From JAXMCK01 sp046349395 (lineage in GTDB: Bacteria; Pseudomonadota; Alphaproteobacteria; Geminicoccales; Geminicoccaceae): a stretch of 64,000 nucleotides of DNA. Below are positions 49,946 through 59,150 of this stretch, in pieces (position 1 is the stretch's first letter; each line of letters starts with the position of its first letter). Location of the stretch: positions 248,001 through 312,000 of the forward strand of contig JAXMCK010000006.1 in assembly GCA_046349395.1 (NCBI GenBank). The letters are read 5' to 3'. A program made the translations under genes and the position numbers. The notes beneath the pieces were generated by a model. The model had not been told where the DNA came from. It searched no databases and saw only the letters and a program-made list of their open reading frames with translations.

Positions 49946-50173
49946 TCAGGTGAAGAGGATGAGGAAGGCGATCAGGAGCGCGAACAGGCCCACCGCCTCG
50001 ACCAGCGCGAAGCCGATGATCGCGTAGGGGAACACGCGCTGCTGGACCGAGGGGTTGCGGCCCACGGTGGCGATCAGCGTCGAGAAGACGTTGCCGATGC
50101 CGATACCGACACCGAAGAGGGCGATCGTGGCCAGGCCGGCGCCGATCATTTTTGCAGCATCGAGTTCCATCAC
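49946..50173 (-). CDS. atpE: F0F1 ATP synthase subunit c
   Basis: The 75-residue product has two membrane helices with a polar loop (GRNPSVQQRVFPYAII). The ion-binding carboxylate is Glu in FALVEAVGLFALL. It forms the rotor ring. Length and order (atpB-atpE-b'-b) are standard for alphaproteobacteria. Confidence 0.94.
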   Translation of the reverse strand: MMELDAAKMIGAGLATIALFGVGIGIGNVFSTLIATVGRNPSVQQRVFPYAIIGFALVEAVGLFALLIAFLILFT

Positions 50174-50253
50174 GAGAGCTCCGGTAAGGCGGCGCGGAAC
50201 TGCGCCGGTGGGCTACGTCAACGTTACGTCCAGGGGCTGGCGAACCTACGCCC

Positions 50254-50988
50254 TCAGTGCATGTGGATCGCGTCGTTGAGGTAGAGACAGGTAAGGACGG
50301 TGAAGATGTAGGCCTGCAGGATGGCTACCACGATCTCGAAGCCCGTCAGCAGCACGGTGATCGCCATCGGGAAGATCCCGGGGACCAGATAGTAGCTGCC
50401 GAGGCTGACGATGAAGCCGGCGAAGACCTTCATCATCGTGTGGCCGGCCATCATGTTGCAGAACAGACGGACCGACAGGCTGATCGGGCGGACGAGATAG
50501 GAGATGATCTCGATCGGCACCATCAGCGGCAGGATCCACCCCGGTGCGCCGTGCGGGACGAAGAAGCCAAGGAACTTCGCCCCGTGCAGGTAGAATCCCA
50601 GGCCCGTCACCATGATGATGACGACCGCCGCCATGGTGAAGGTGACGATGATCTGCGAGGTGAAGGTGTAGCTGCCCGGGATCATGCCCAGGCTGTTGCC
50701 GAACAGCAGGAACATGAAGAGGGTGAAGATCCAGGGGAAGTAGCGCATCCCCTCCTTGCCGGTGGCGTCGCGCAGCATCCCGGCCGTGAACTCGTAGAGC
50801 ATCTCGACGGCGGACTGCAGGCGGCCCGGGACCAGCGCCTTGTGCCGGGTGCCGGCCATGACGAGGTAGTAGGCGCAGGCGACGGCGATCGCCATCCACA
50901 GCGACGAGTTGGTGAACGACAGATCGAGATCGCCGACGGTGATCGGCAGGATCTTCGAGATCTGGAACTGATGGATCGGATCAGCCAC
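50254..50988 (-). CDS. atpB: F0F1 ATP synthase subunit a
   Basis: The 244-residue product is a multi-pass protein with the essential Arg in RPISLSVRLFCNMMAGHTMM and the C-terminal helix GFEIVVAILQAYIFTVLTCL, then YLNDAIHMH. It forms the proton half-channels against the c ring. It follows atpI and precedes atpE. Confidence 0.95.
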   Translation of the reverse strand: MADPIHQFQISKILPITVGDLDLSFTNSSLWMAIAVACAYYLVMAGTRHKALVPGRLQSAVEMLYEFTAGMLRDATGKEGMRYFPWIFTLFMFLLFGNSLGMIPGSYTFTSQIIVTFTMAAVVIIMVTGLGFYLHGAKFLGFFVPHGAPGWILPLMVPIEIISYLVRPISLSVRLFCNMMAGHTMMKVFAGFIVSLGSYYLVPGIFPMAITVLLTGFEIVVAILQAYIFTVLTCLYLNDAIHMH

Positions 50989-51063
50989 GTCGATGCCTCG
51001 CCCATTTCCGCCGACCGGCCGAACCGGTGGCTCCCACTCCGTGCGGCACCCCGGGCACCGCCC

Positions 51064-51375
51064 TCAAGGTCCCTGTCGAGCCTGCAGCCGGCGCAGGTAG
51101 CGATAGGCATTCAGCATGCCCGCCGCAGCACCGAGCAGGAAGAACACGATCAAGAACAGCGGCCGCGTGCCCAGCCAGCGATCCAACCCGTAGCCGATCA
51201 GCAACCCGAACCCGACGCCCGCGATGACCTCGATGCCGGCCTGGATCCCCTCGCCGAAGCTCGTCCTGTCGGGCGGCGTGTCGCCCTGACCGTCGGTCTT
51301 CTGCTCGGGTTGGCGCAGCTTCGCCAGTCGGGCGTCGAACTCCTCGAACGAGGGTTGCTTGGGGTCTTCTGCCAT
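51064..51375 (-). CDS. atpI: AtpI-type ATP synthase assembly protein
   Basis: The 103-residue product has a charged N-terminus (FEEFDARLAKLRQPEQ) and two membrane helices (AGIEVIAGVGFGLLIGYGLD and LFLIVFFLLGAAAGMLNAYR). This is the alphaproteobacterial AtpI/AtpZ pattern, which assists c-ring assembly. ATG 51375 matches the family; an upstream in-frame start adds unrelated residues. Confidence 0.87.
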   Translation of the reverse strand: MAEDPKQPSFEEFDARLAKLRQPEQKTDGQGDTPPDRTSFGEGIQAGIEVIAGVGFGLLIGYGLDRWLGTRPLFLIVFFLLGAAAGMLNAYRYLRRLQARQGP

Positions 51376-51488
51376 AAGCTGTTCGCCCGCAGTCACATGG
51401 ACAGCCGGCAAGCTGCCCCCTGACACGGGCGGCGGCAACCTAGTGAGGGGCCTTCGGAGCCGTCAAGAGCACCGGATTCGACGCGGCA

Positions 51489-54400
51489 TCATGCCGTAGC
51501 ACGCAACTCGATCGCCTGCTCCAGCGCCACGGACACCAAGCGCGACACGCCGCGCTCGGTCATGGTGACGCCGTAGAGCCGGTCCATCCGCGCCATCGTC
51601 AGCGGATGATGGGTGACGACGAGGAACCGCGTCCCCGTCGCCTCGGCGATCTCCTGCATCAGGCCGACAAAGCGGTCGACATTGGCGTCGTCCAGCGGTG
51701 CGTCGACCTCGTCCAGCACGCAGAGCGGCGAGGGCTGGTTGAGGAAGAAGGCGAAGAGGAGTGCTATCGCCGTCATCGTCTTCTCGCCGCCGGACAACAG
51801 GCTGATCGATGACAGCTTCTTGCCCGGCGGGCTCGCCTCCAGCTCCAGGCCGGCAGTGAGCGGATCCTCGCCGACGAGGCGCAGATGCGCCTTGCCGCCG
51901 CCGAACAGCTGCTGAAACAGCCGGCGGAAATGGTCGTCGACGGCGGTGAAGGAGGCGACGAGCCGGTCGCGTCCCTCGCGGTTCAGCTCGCCGATGCCGC
52001 GTTTCAGCCGGTCGATCGCGGCCCGGATCTCGGCTTCCTCGGCGCGAGTGGCGGCGACCGCCGCCTCGATCTCGCCGGCTTCGATCTCGGCGCGGAGATT
52101 GACCGGCCCGATGCGCTCGCGGGAGGTGCGCAGGCGGAGGACGCGGGCCTCCACCTCGTCGGGCACGGCCGCCTCGACAGCGGCGCGCAGCTCGGCGTCG
52201 GCGAGGATGGTCTCGGGCGGCTGCTGCAGACGCTCGCGGACGAGGGCGGCGGCGGCATCCGCCGTGGCCCCGGCCCGCGCCTCCTCGGCCTCGGCAACGG
52301 CCAGATGTTCCCGGGCTGCAGCAAGCTCGCCCTCGGCCGTCGCGAGTGCCGCCTCGTAACCTGCCGCCTCGGTCTCGGCGGCACCCAAGGCGGCCTGAGC
52401 GCGGTCGCGCTCGGCGACGAGGTTCGCCAGCCGCTCGTCGAGCCCGGCCAGCTCGTCGGCGCCGCCTTGGTGGTGCGCCTGCTGCTCGACCTCGGCGCGG
52501 AGCCTCACCCTGCGCTCGGTCAGTTCGTCTCGTCGCTCGCGCAGGCGCTCAAGCTGCTCGCCGGACTGGCGCACGGACCCGGTGCGTGCCGCGCGGTCGC
52601 GAAGCTGGGCGGCGAGACGGTCGCGCAGGTCGGCGAGCCGGGCGTCGGCGGCGCGAGCCACTTCCCGTGCTTCCGCCAGCGCGCTCTCGGCTCGGGTGAA
52701 GGCGTGCTCGGCGCGGGTAGCGTCTTCGGCCGCTCGCTCCTGTTCTGCAGTGGCTCGCGTCTCTTCTGCCTGCAACCGAGCCACCTCGGCCGCGAGCGAG
52801 TCCAGACGCGCACTACGGGCGGCCCGGCGCTCGGCCTGCCGGTGCGCCTCCTCGCTCGCGTCCGCTTGAGCGGTCCGCAGAGCCCCCTGAGCGGCGGCCA
52901 GCTCTTGCCGGTCGCGGTCGAGGCGTTGACGCAGAGCCGTGCGACGGCTCTCGACATCATGAACGTGCTGCCGCGCCGTCGCCGACATGCCTTCGAGCCG
53001 GGCCAGCTCGGCCTCTGCGGCCCCCACCTCGAGCTCGAGTGCCGACAGATCGACGTCGTTTTGGTCGGCCGTACCGTCCGCCTCGGCCGTCACCTCCGCG
53101 CGCTCGCGCTCGATGGCCGCGGCTTCCTCTTCCAGATGTGTCCTGTCCGCTGCCAGCCGTTCCAGTGCCGACTGGATGCGCTCCACATCCTGCCGCGCCC
53201 GAAGCTGGCGGCTGTCGGCCGCCTTCCAAGCCGCTTCGCACTGGGTGAGATGGGAGCGCAGCCCCTGCAGGGTCGTCTCGACTCCGGCCAGAGCCGCCTC
53301 GCCTTCCGCCACGAGTCGGGCCAGTTCCTCGGCCTCGGCACGGGCGGCCACGAGGCGGGTCTTGTGGCGCAGGCGCGTGCCCAGAGTGTCCACCGCACCG
53401 GGCGTGCGGACGAAGCCGTCCCACCGCCACACGCCGCCGTCGGGCGAGACGAGCTGCTGGCCCGGGGCGAGCGTCGGCTGGAGGGACGCGGCGGTGTCGG
53501 GATCGACGACGCCGGTCAGATGGAGGCGCCGGCGCAGGACGGGCGGCGTGTCGACGAGGCTCGCCAGCGGCACGGCGGCGGGCGGCAGAGGCTGGCCCGG
53601 GGTGGGCTCACCGAGCTCCCGCCAGTGGGCCGAGGCCTCGGGATCGACGCCCGCCAGCAGGTCGTCGCCGATGGCCGCTGCGACGGCGGCCGCCTGCTCG
53701 GGCGGGACGCTGAAGGCTTCGAGCAGCGAGCCTTGGGGGGTGTCGGCGGCCAGGGGCTCCAGGATGCGCAACTCGGCCTCGACGGCGTCCAGCGAGCGGC
53801 GCGCGTCGCGGACGGTCTGCAGTGCCGTCGAGCGGGCCGCCTCTTGCGTGCCCAGCTCGGCGCGTCGCGCGTCGAGCACGCCGTCGGCGGCCGAAAGAGC
53901 TTCCTCGGCCGCTGCCAGCGCCGCCGCGGCCGCCGAAAGGTCTTGGCGGGCGAATTCGACGTCGAGGGCAGCGCGGCGTGTCGCAAGGCTCTCGGCCCGC
54001 TCGTCCAGGCGGCGGAATGCCCGCTGCCGTGCGGCGATGCGCTCGGCGCGCTCGCGGGCCAACGCGTGGCCCTGCCTGAGGGCCGCCGTCAGCTCGACGA
54101 CGGTGGCCCGCGCCCCGGCACAGGCGGCCGAGGCGGTGCGGTCGGCCTCGCCGGCTTCGAGTGCGGCCTGATCAAGAGCGCGGCCCTCGGTTTCGAGGGC
54201 GGCGAGATCGCCGTTCAGCGCATCGATCCGCTGGACCAACCCGGCGACACGCGCTGCGGCCGCACCCGTCTCGGCCAGAGGCTCGGCGTCCAGGGCATTT
54301 CGGGCGGCCTCGGCGGATGCCAGCTGCGCGGCTACCCGGTCGGCGGTCGCGCGCAGCTGGTCCAGGACCTGACGGCGGGCGCTCGCGTCGGCACCGGCCG

Positions 54401-55553
54401 CGCGCGCCGAAGCCTCTTCGGCTTCGACCTTGGCTCGCGCCGCCTCGGCAGCCGCGGTCGCTTCGGGCAGGGCTGCTTCCAGCTCGGCGATCGTCAGGCC
54501 GTCCTCGGTGATCTGCGCCTGCAGGCGGTCGAGGTTGTCCTCCAGCTCGGCGATGCCCTGCTCCGCGGCGGCGAGATCGGACTGGGCCTCGGCCAGCTGC
54601 CGGGCCAGGGCGGCCGCATGCGCGGCGTCACGCTCGACCGTCGCGCGGAGGTGCTGCGCGCGCTCGGCGACGCGGACCGTCTCGGCGACCGCGTCGGTGG
54701 CGGAGTCGCGAAGGGCGGGCAGCTGCGCCCGGCTGCGGGCGACCTGCTCCCGCAACTCCGCGACGCGGTGGGTCGCCGCTTCGGCCGCTGCGGCGTGCGA
54801 GGTGCGGGTCTCGGTGGCGGTGACGACGGCCAACTGCGCCGCGTGCCAGCGCCCGAGGAGGAGCAGTGCCTCGGCACTGCGCAGCTCGGCTGCGACCTTG
54901 CGGTAGCGCTCGGCGTCGCGGACCTGCTTCTTCAGCTCGGCGAGTTGCCGCTCCTGGTTGCCCAGGAGGTCCTGAACGCGCTGCAGGTTGGTTTCGGTGG
55001 CTTCGAGGCGCAGCTCGGCCTCGCGGCGACGCGTCTGCAGGCCGCCGATGCCGGCGGCGTCCTCGAGCAGCCGGCGCCGCTCGCCAGGTTTCGCGTCGAC
55101 GATGAAGCCGATCTGCCCCTGGCCGATGATGGCGGGGCTGCGCGAGCCCGCACCGGCGTCGGCGAACAGCAGCTGCACGTCGCGGGCGCGGACCTCGCGG
55201 CCGTTGATCCGATAGACGGAGCCGGCGCCGCGGCCGATGCGGCGGGCGATCTCAAGCTCTTCGGTGGTGACGAGGGCAGTGGGAGCCGCGGTCGAGGCCA
55301 GGAGCTTGAGGCGGACCTCGGCGACGTCGTGGGCGGGCCGCTGCGAAGACCCGTTGAAGATCACGTCCTCCATCTCGCCGCCGCGCAAGCCACGGGCCGA
55401 GCTTTCGCCCATGGCCCAGCGCAGCGCCTCGACGATGTTGGACTTACCGCAGCCGTTCGGGCCGACGATCCCCGTCAGCCCGCGCTCTATCAGGAGCTCG
55501 ACGGGATCGGAGAACGACTTGAAGCCGCTGACGCGTAGCCACGTGAAGTGCAA
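51489..55553 (-). CDS. smc: Chromosome segregation protein SMC (long form)
   Basis: The 1354-residue product has Walker A (GIVGPNGCGKSNIVEALRWA, about residues 28-47), two long coiled coils, a hinge at about 600-700, the ABC signature LLSGGEKTMTAIALLFAFF and Walker B LCVLDEVDAPLDDANVDRF. SMC condenses and segregates the chromosome with ScpA/B. Many bacterial SMCs are about 1150-1190 residues, so this one is about 170-200 longer; the extra length is in Ala/Glu/Arg-rich coil. It lies after the DsbA-like gene and before atpI. Confidence 0.94.
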   Translation of the reverse strand: MHFTWLRVSGFKSFSDPVELLIERGLTGIVGPNGCGKSNIVEALRWAMGESSARGLRGGEMEDVIFNGSSQRPAHDVAEVRLKLLASTAAPTALVTTEELEIARRIGRGAGSVYRINGREVRARDVQLLFADAGAGSRSPAIIGQGQIGFIVDAKPGERRRLLEDAAGIGGLQTRRREAELRLEATETNLQRVQDLLGNQERQLAELKKQVRDAERYRKVAAELRSAEALLLLGRWHAAQLAVVTATETRTSHAAAAEAATHRVAELREQVARSRAQLPALRDSATDAVAETVRVAERAQHLRATVERDAAHAAALARQLAEAQSDLAAAEQGIAELEDNLDRLQAQITEDGLTIAELEAALPEATAAAEAARAKVEAEEASARAAGADASARRQVLDQLRATADRVAAQLASAEAARNALDAEPLAETGAAAARVAGLVQRIDALNGDLAALETEGRALDQAALEAGEADRTASAACAGARATVVELTAALRQGHALARERAERIAARQRAFRRLDERAESLATRRAALDVEFARQDLSAAAAALAAAEEALSAADGVLDARRAELGTQEAARSTALQTVRDARRSLDAVEAELRILEPLAADTPQGSLLEAFSVPPEQAAAVAAAIGDDLLAGVDPEASAHWRELGEPTPGQPLPPAAVPLASLVDTPPVLRRRLHLTGVVDPDTAASLQPTLAPGQQLVSPDGGVWRWDGFVRTPGAVDTLGTRLRHKTRLVAARAEAEELARLVAEGEAALAGVETTLQGLRSHLTQCEAAWKAADSRQLRARQDVERIQSALERLAADRTHLEEEAAAIERERAEVTAEADGTADQNDVDLSALELEVGAAEAELARLEGMSATARQHVHDVESRRTALRQRLDRDRQELAAAQGALRTAQADASEEAHRQAERRAARSARLDSLAAEVARLQAEETRATAEQERAAEDATRAEHAFTRAESALAEAREVARAADARLADLRDRLAAQLRDRAARTGSVRQSGEQLERLRERRDELTERRVRLRAEVEQQAHHQGGADELAGLDERLANLVAERDRAQAALGAAETEAAGYEAALATAEGELAAAREHLAVAEAEEARAGATADAAAALVRERLQQPPETILADAELRAAVEAAVPDEVEARVLRLRTSRERIGPVNLRAEIEAGEIEAAVAATRAEEAEIRAAIDRLKRGIGELNREGRDRLVASFTAVDDHFRRLFQQLFGGGKAHLRLVGEDPLTAGLELEASPPGKKLSSISLLSGGEKTMTAIALLFAFFLNQPSPLCVLDEVDAPLDDANVDRFVGLMQEIAEATGTRFLVVTHHPLTMARMDRLYGVTMTERGVSRLVSVALEQAIELRATA

Positions 55554-55620
55554 CGCGAGTCACACAAGATGTTGGGGTGGCCCTGACCTTACCACCCCAG
55601 GCGCGGTGGCGAAAGCCGCG

Positions 55621-56229
55621 TCAGCCGCCCGCACCCTTGAAGATCTCGGCGAACTCTTCCGGGGTGCGGTTGCCGGGATAGGCCTTGCCGTTGATGATGA
55701 AGGTCGGCGTCGACTCGATGTTGAACTCTTTCTGGCCGTCGAGGCGGATCTGCAAGACGGCATCGGCCATCGCCTGATCGGCGAGGCACGCGTCCGCCTG
55801 CTCCTCGCTGAGGCCGCCAAGGCGGGCAAGCTGTTTCAGGGCGGCGACCGGATCGCTGGAGCGCGCCCAGGTCCGCTGCTGGGCGAAGAACACGTCGAAG
55901 AACTGGAAGAAGCGGTCGCCGGCGCAATGCGCCAGCACGGCTGCTTTCAACGCGTTCTGGTCGAGCGGGAAGTCGCGCACGACGAGCTTCACCTTGCCGG
56001 TGTCGATCCATTCCTTCTTCAGCGTAGGCAGCGTCTCGGTGTGGAAGGCGCCGCAATGCGGGCAGGTCAGCGAGGAGTACTCGATCATGGTGATCGGTGC
56101 CGCCGGATCGCCCAGCACGTGCTCGTGCACCTCGGCCGCCGCGCTGACCTTGCCGGTGGCGAAGACGGCGGCCAGGGCCAGGGCTGCGCCGAGAACCAGT
56201 CGACGGCAGGGAGCGAGGGGCTGGCGCAT
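55621..56229 (-). CDS. DsbA family thioredoxin-fold protein
   Basis: The 202-residue product has a signal peptide (LVLGAALALAAVFATGKVSA) and the active site CPHC in IEYSSLTCPHCGAFHTETL, with the cis-Pro loop IESTPTFIINGKAYPG. The helical insert and the final EEFAEIFKG match the DsbA/DsbG-type disulfide oxidoreductases common before smc in alphaproteobacteria. It acts in the periplasm. Confidence 0.9.
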   Translation of the reverse strand: MRQPLAPCRRLVLGAALALAAVFATGKVSAAAEVHEHVLGDPAAPITMIEYSSLTCPHCGAFHTETLPTLKKEWIDTGKVKLVVRDFPLDQNALKAAVLAHCAGDRFFQFFDVFFAQQRTWARSSDPVAALKQLARLGGLSEEQADACLADQAMADAVLQIRLDGQKEFNIESTPTFIINGKAYPGNRTPEEFAEIFKGAGG

Positions 56230-56297
56230 GCGGGATTTCTCCGAGGTGAGGCGAGCGGTTTTCTAGGTGTGCGGCGGGACCGCGGCAAGCGGCCGGC

Positions 56298-56795
56298 TCA
56301 ACGGCGACGGCCCTGGACCGTCCGGCCCAGACGGAGAAGACGCTCGCGAAGCGACTCGTCGGCGACCTGCGTGAGGCTCGCCTGCAGGGCGGCCTCGGCC
56401 TCGGGCGACGGCGGGTCCGGCTCCCGGGCGAGGTCACTCGTAACGCGCGGCGGCAAGCCGGCCTGGACGAGCCGAATGCGTGCGACCGCACGGAAGCCGA
56501 AATGGGCGTTGATGCGCTCCAGGATCTGCGGTGCAGCGTGCTGCAATTCGACCGCGAAGGCGCCGGAGCACTGCAGGTGCAGCACCGACACGCGGCCGCG
56601 GCCGGTCTCGATCCGGACCGGCTGGCAGCGCCGGGCCAGTGCCGGGCCGATGATCTCGGTCCAGTCGGCGAGCAGGCTCGCCGTGGCGAAGCCGCGGCGG
56701 CGTGCGACGGGGTCGAGCACGGCTCCCAACACCCGCATCAGGCTGTCGCCGGCGCGCACCGAACGCGCTTGCCGAGATCCCTCCTCCGACGCCAC
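56298..56795 (-). CDS. DciA family protein (DUF721)
   Basis: The 165-residue product has the DciA/DUF721 core: LADWTEIIGPALARRCQPVR, then LHLQCSGAFAVELQHAAPQI, LERINAHFG. DciA is the ancestral loader of the replicative helicase DnaB in bacteria lacking DnaC. It starts 32 bases from the divergent mutY gene and precedes the DsbA-like gene, a usual alphaproteobacterial order. Confidence 0.87.
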   Translation of the reverse strand: MASEEGSRQARSVRAGDSLMRVLGAVLDPVARRRGFATASLLADWTEIIGPALARRCQPVRIETGRGRVSVLHLQCSGAFAVELQHAAPQILERINAHFGFRAVARIRLVQAGLPPRVTSDLAREPDPPSPEAEAALQASLTQVADESLRERLLRLGRTVQGRRR

Positions 56796-56827
56796 CTAGC
56801 TTCGTCCCGTCCCCAGCGAAGAGCCCA

Positions 56828-57883
56828 ATGCCGGCCAGCCTGAAGCCGATCGCACCCGCCCTGCGCAGCGCACTCCTCCGCTGGTACGACGCGGCACGGC
56901 GCGACCTGCCGTGGCGGGCGCCGCCTAGCACCCGCGGCGATCCCTATCACATCCTCGTCAGCGAGGTGATGCTGCAGCAGACGACCGTCGCTACCATACG
57001 GCCGCGCTACGCGGCGTTCCTGGCGCGCTTTCCGACGGTCGCGGCCCTTGCCGCCGCGCCGCTCGACGACGTGCTCCATGCCTGGCAGGGGCTCGGCTAC
57101 TACCGGCGGGCGCGAGCCCTGCACGCCTGCGCGCGTGCCGTCGTGGCCGAGCATGGAGGCCGCATGCCGGCGGGCCGCGCCGCGCTCGAATCCCTGCCGG
57201 GGATCGGCCCCTACACGGCGGCCGCAGTGGCGGCCATCGCTTTCGACGAGCCCACGGTCGCGGTCGATGGCAATGTCGAGCGGGTGTTGAGCCGGCTGCT
57301 GGCCCTGGACGAGCCGCTGCCGGGAAGCCGCCCTTACTTGCGCCGTGCGGCCGAGGCGCTGGCGGCGCCGGAGCGTCCGGGCGACTTCGCGCAGGCACTG
57401 ATGGAGCTCGGAGCGCTCGTCTGCACGCCGCGGTCGCCGACGTGCCTGACCTGCCCGTGGCGTCCCTGGTGCAAGGCCGCCGTGGAGGGGGCACCGGAGC
57501 GCTATCCGGTGAAGGCGGAGCGGAGAACACGACCGGAGCGGCACGCCACCGCCTTCCTGCTCGCACGCGCCGATGGGGCGATCCTCTTCCGGCGTCGGCC
57601 GCCGGAAGGGCTGCTGGGCGGGATGATCGAGCTGCCCTCGACACCTTGGCAAGCCGAGACGGACACCGATCCCGGCGGCCATGCGCCCGAGCGGGCCGCG
57701 TGGACGGCCCTGCCCGGGCAGGTCCGGCACGTGTTCACGCACTTCGCCCTCAACCTCGATCTCTGGCGCGGCGAGTCGGCGGGTAAGGCGGAGGGCCTGT
57801 GGGTGCGCGAGCGGGACTTCGGCGAACTCGCGCTGCCGACCCTGACGCGCAAGCTGCTGCGCCATGCCGGGCTGCGGGCCTGA
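56828..57883 (+). CDS. mutY: A/G-specific adenine glycosylase
   Basis: The 351-residue product has VSEVMLQQTTVATIRPRYAA with the catalytic Glu, the helix-hairpin-helix LESLPGIGPYTAAAVAAIAF, Asp in VAVDGNVERVLSRL, the iron-sulfur motif CTPRSPTCLTCPWRPWC and a C-terminal MutT-like domain (FRRRPPEGLLGGMIELPST). It removes adenine opposite 8-oxoguanine. Confidence 0.95.
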   Translation: MPASLKPIAPALRSALLRWYDAARRDLPWRAPPSTRGDPYHILVSEVMLQQTTVATIRPRYAAFLARFPTVAALAAAPLDDVLHAWQGLGYYRRARALHACARAVVAEHGGRMPAGRAALESLPGIGPYTAAAVAAIAFDEPTVAVDGNVERVLSRLLALDEPLPGSRPYLRRAAEALAAPERPGDFAQALMELGALVCTPRSPTCLTCPWRPWCKAAVEGAPERYPVKAERRTRPERHATAFLLARADGAILFRRRPPEGLLGGMIELPSTPWQAETDTDPGGHAPERAAWTALPGQVRHVFTHFALNLDLWRGESAGKAEGLWVRERDFGELALPTLTRKLLRHAGLRA

Positions 57884-57888
57884 AGCTC

Positions 57889-58242
57889 TCAGCCGCGCCA
57901 GACGTCGACGAGGTGGACGGGCCAGCGCCAGGGTGCCAGGGCGATCGCGTCGAAGCGGACGCCGCACTGCCGGACGGTCGGGTGCCGCTGCAGGAAAATC
58001 TCGGCCGCCCTGGCGATGCGCAGCTGCTGCCGCCGGCCCAGCGCCTCGGCGGCGGCGTCGAGGCCTGGCCGGCGCTTCACCTCGACGAAGACGAGGAGGT
58101 CGGCGCGCCGAGCCACGAGGTCGATCTCGCCCACGGGTGTCGCGTAGCGGCGGGCCAGTATGCGGAAGCCCTTGGCGCGGAGCAGCCACGCCGCCACCGC
58201 TTCTGCGGTATGGCCCGAGCGCTCGCGGCGCCTACGCTCCAT
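57889..58242 (-). CDS. YraN family protein (UPF0102)
   Basis: The 117-residue product has the predicted nuclease-like UPF0102 pattern: EAVAAWLLRAKGFRILARRY, VGEIDLVARRADLLVFVEVK (Asp/Glu/Lys of a PD-(D/E)XK fold) and CGVRFDAIAL. Role unknown. It overlaps the rsmI stop by 11 bases, as in most proteobacteria. Confidence 0.88.
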   Translation of the reverse strand: MERRRRERSGHTAEAVAAWLLRAKGFRILARRYATPVGEIDLVARRADLLVFVEVKRRPGLDAAAEALGRRQQLRIARAAEIFLQRHPTVRQCGVRFDAIALAPWRWPVHLVDVWRG

Positions 58243-59122
58243 GGCCCTTGAGGGCGATGGCGCGGGCATAGAGCTCGTTCACCGGCCGTCCGGTGGCCTC
58301 GGCGACCCGGGCCGCGGCGGCGCGTGGCCTCAGCGTTTCCAGCGCCTCGACCAGGGCGGCGTCGAGCTGCGATGGGTCCAACTCGGCAATGCCCTCCTCG
58401 GGCGGCCCGACCACGACGACGATCTCGCCGCGGGGTTCGCGCTCGGCCAGGGCGCTCGCTAGAGCCTGCAGCCGGTCGCGGCGGAACTCCTCGTGCAGCT
58501 TGGTCAACTCGCGGCAGACCGCGGCCGGGCGATCGCCGAGAACGGCCGCACAGTCGGCAAGCATCTCCGCCACGCGCTGGGGTGCCTCGTAGAAGACGAG
58601 GGTGGCGCGGATTGGGGCCAGCTCGGCCAGGATGGTACGACGAGCGGCGGAGCGCGGCGGCAGAAAACCCTGGAAGAAGAAGCGGTCGGTCGGTAGCCCA
58701 GCGCCGACGAGGGCAGCCGCCAGGGCAGTCGGCCCCGGGATCGGGATCACCGCGATGCCCTTTTCGACAGCCTCGCGCACGAGCTTGAATCCTGGATCCG
58801 AGATCGCAGGCGTGCCGGCATCGCTGACTAGGGCCAGCGCCTCGCCGGCCGCGAGCCGCTCCAGAAGCTGGGGCCGCATCCGCTCCGCATTGTGCTCGTG
58901 GTAGGCGAGCATGGGCCGGCGGATATGCAGATGCCGCAGCAGAACCGAGGTGACGCGGGAGTCCTCGCAAATCACCGCATCGGCGTCGGCCAGAATTGCG
59001 CTCGCGCGGCGCGTGATGTCGCCGAGATTGCCGATGGGTGTGGCGACGACATAAAGGCCGGCCGCGAGTTTACGCTCCGGTGCCGGTTCGGTAAGCTCCA
59101 GATCAGGCGCTCGCGGCGGCAA
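58232..59122 (-). CDS. rsmI: 16S rRNA (cytidine(1402)-2'-O)-methyltransferase
   Basis: The 296-residue product has the tetrapyrrole methylase-type fold: YVVATPIGNLGDITRRASAI, ALVSDAGTPAISDPGFKLVR, IPGPTALAAALVGAGL and FQGFLPPRSAARR. It methylates C1402 of 16S rRNA. It is divergent from the LpoA-like gene and coupled to yraN. Confidence 0.94.
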   Translation of the reverse strand: MPPRAPDLELTEPAPERKLAAGLYVVATPIGNLGDITRRASAILADADAVICEDSRVTSVLLRHLHIRRPMLAYHEHNAERMRPQLLERLAAGEALALVSDAGTPAISDPGFKLVREAVEKGIAVIPIPGPTALAAALVGAGLPTDRFFFQGFLPPRSAARRTILAELAPIRATLVFYEAPQRVAEMLADCAAVLGDRPAAVCRELTKLHEEFRRDRLQALASALAEREPRGEIVVVVGPPEEGIAELDPSQLDAALVEALETLRPRAAAARVAEATGRPVNELYARAIALKGHGA

Positions 59123-59150
59123 AGGTCGTGCGGCACCGTCCTCCGTCGCC

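Noticed and set aside
51885..55538. A 1217-codon open frame antisense to smc
   Set aside because: Gly/Leu/Arg-rich composition with no domain, exactly opposite a gene with clear SMC motifs; it is a by-product of high GC content.
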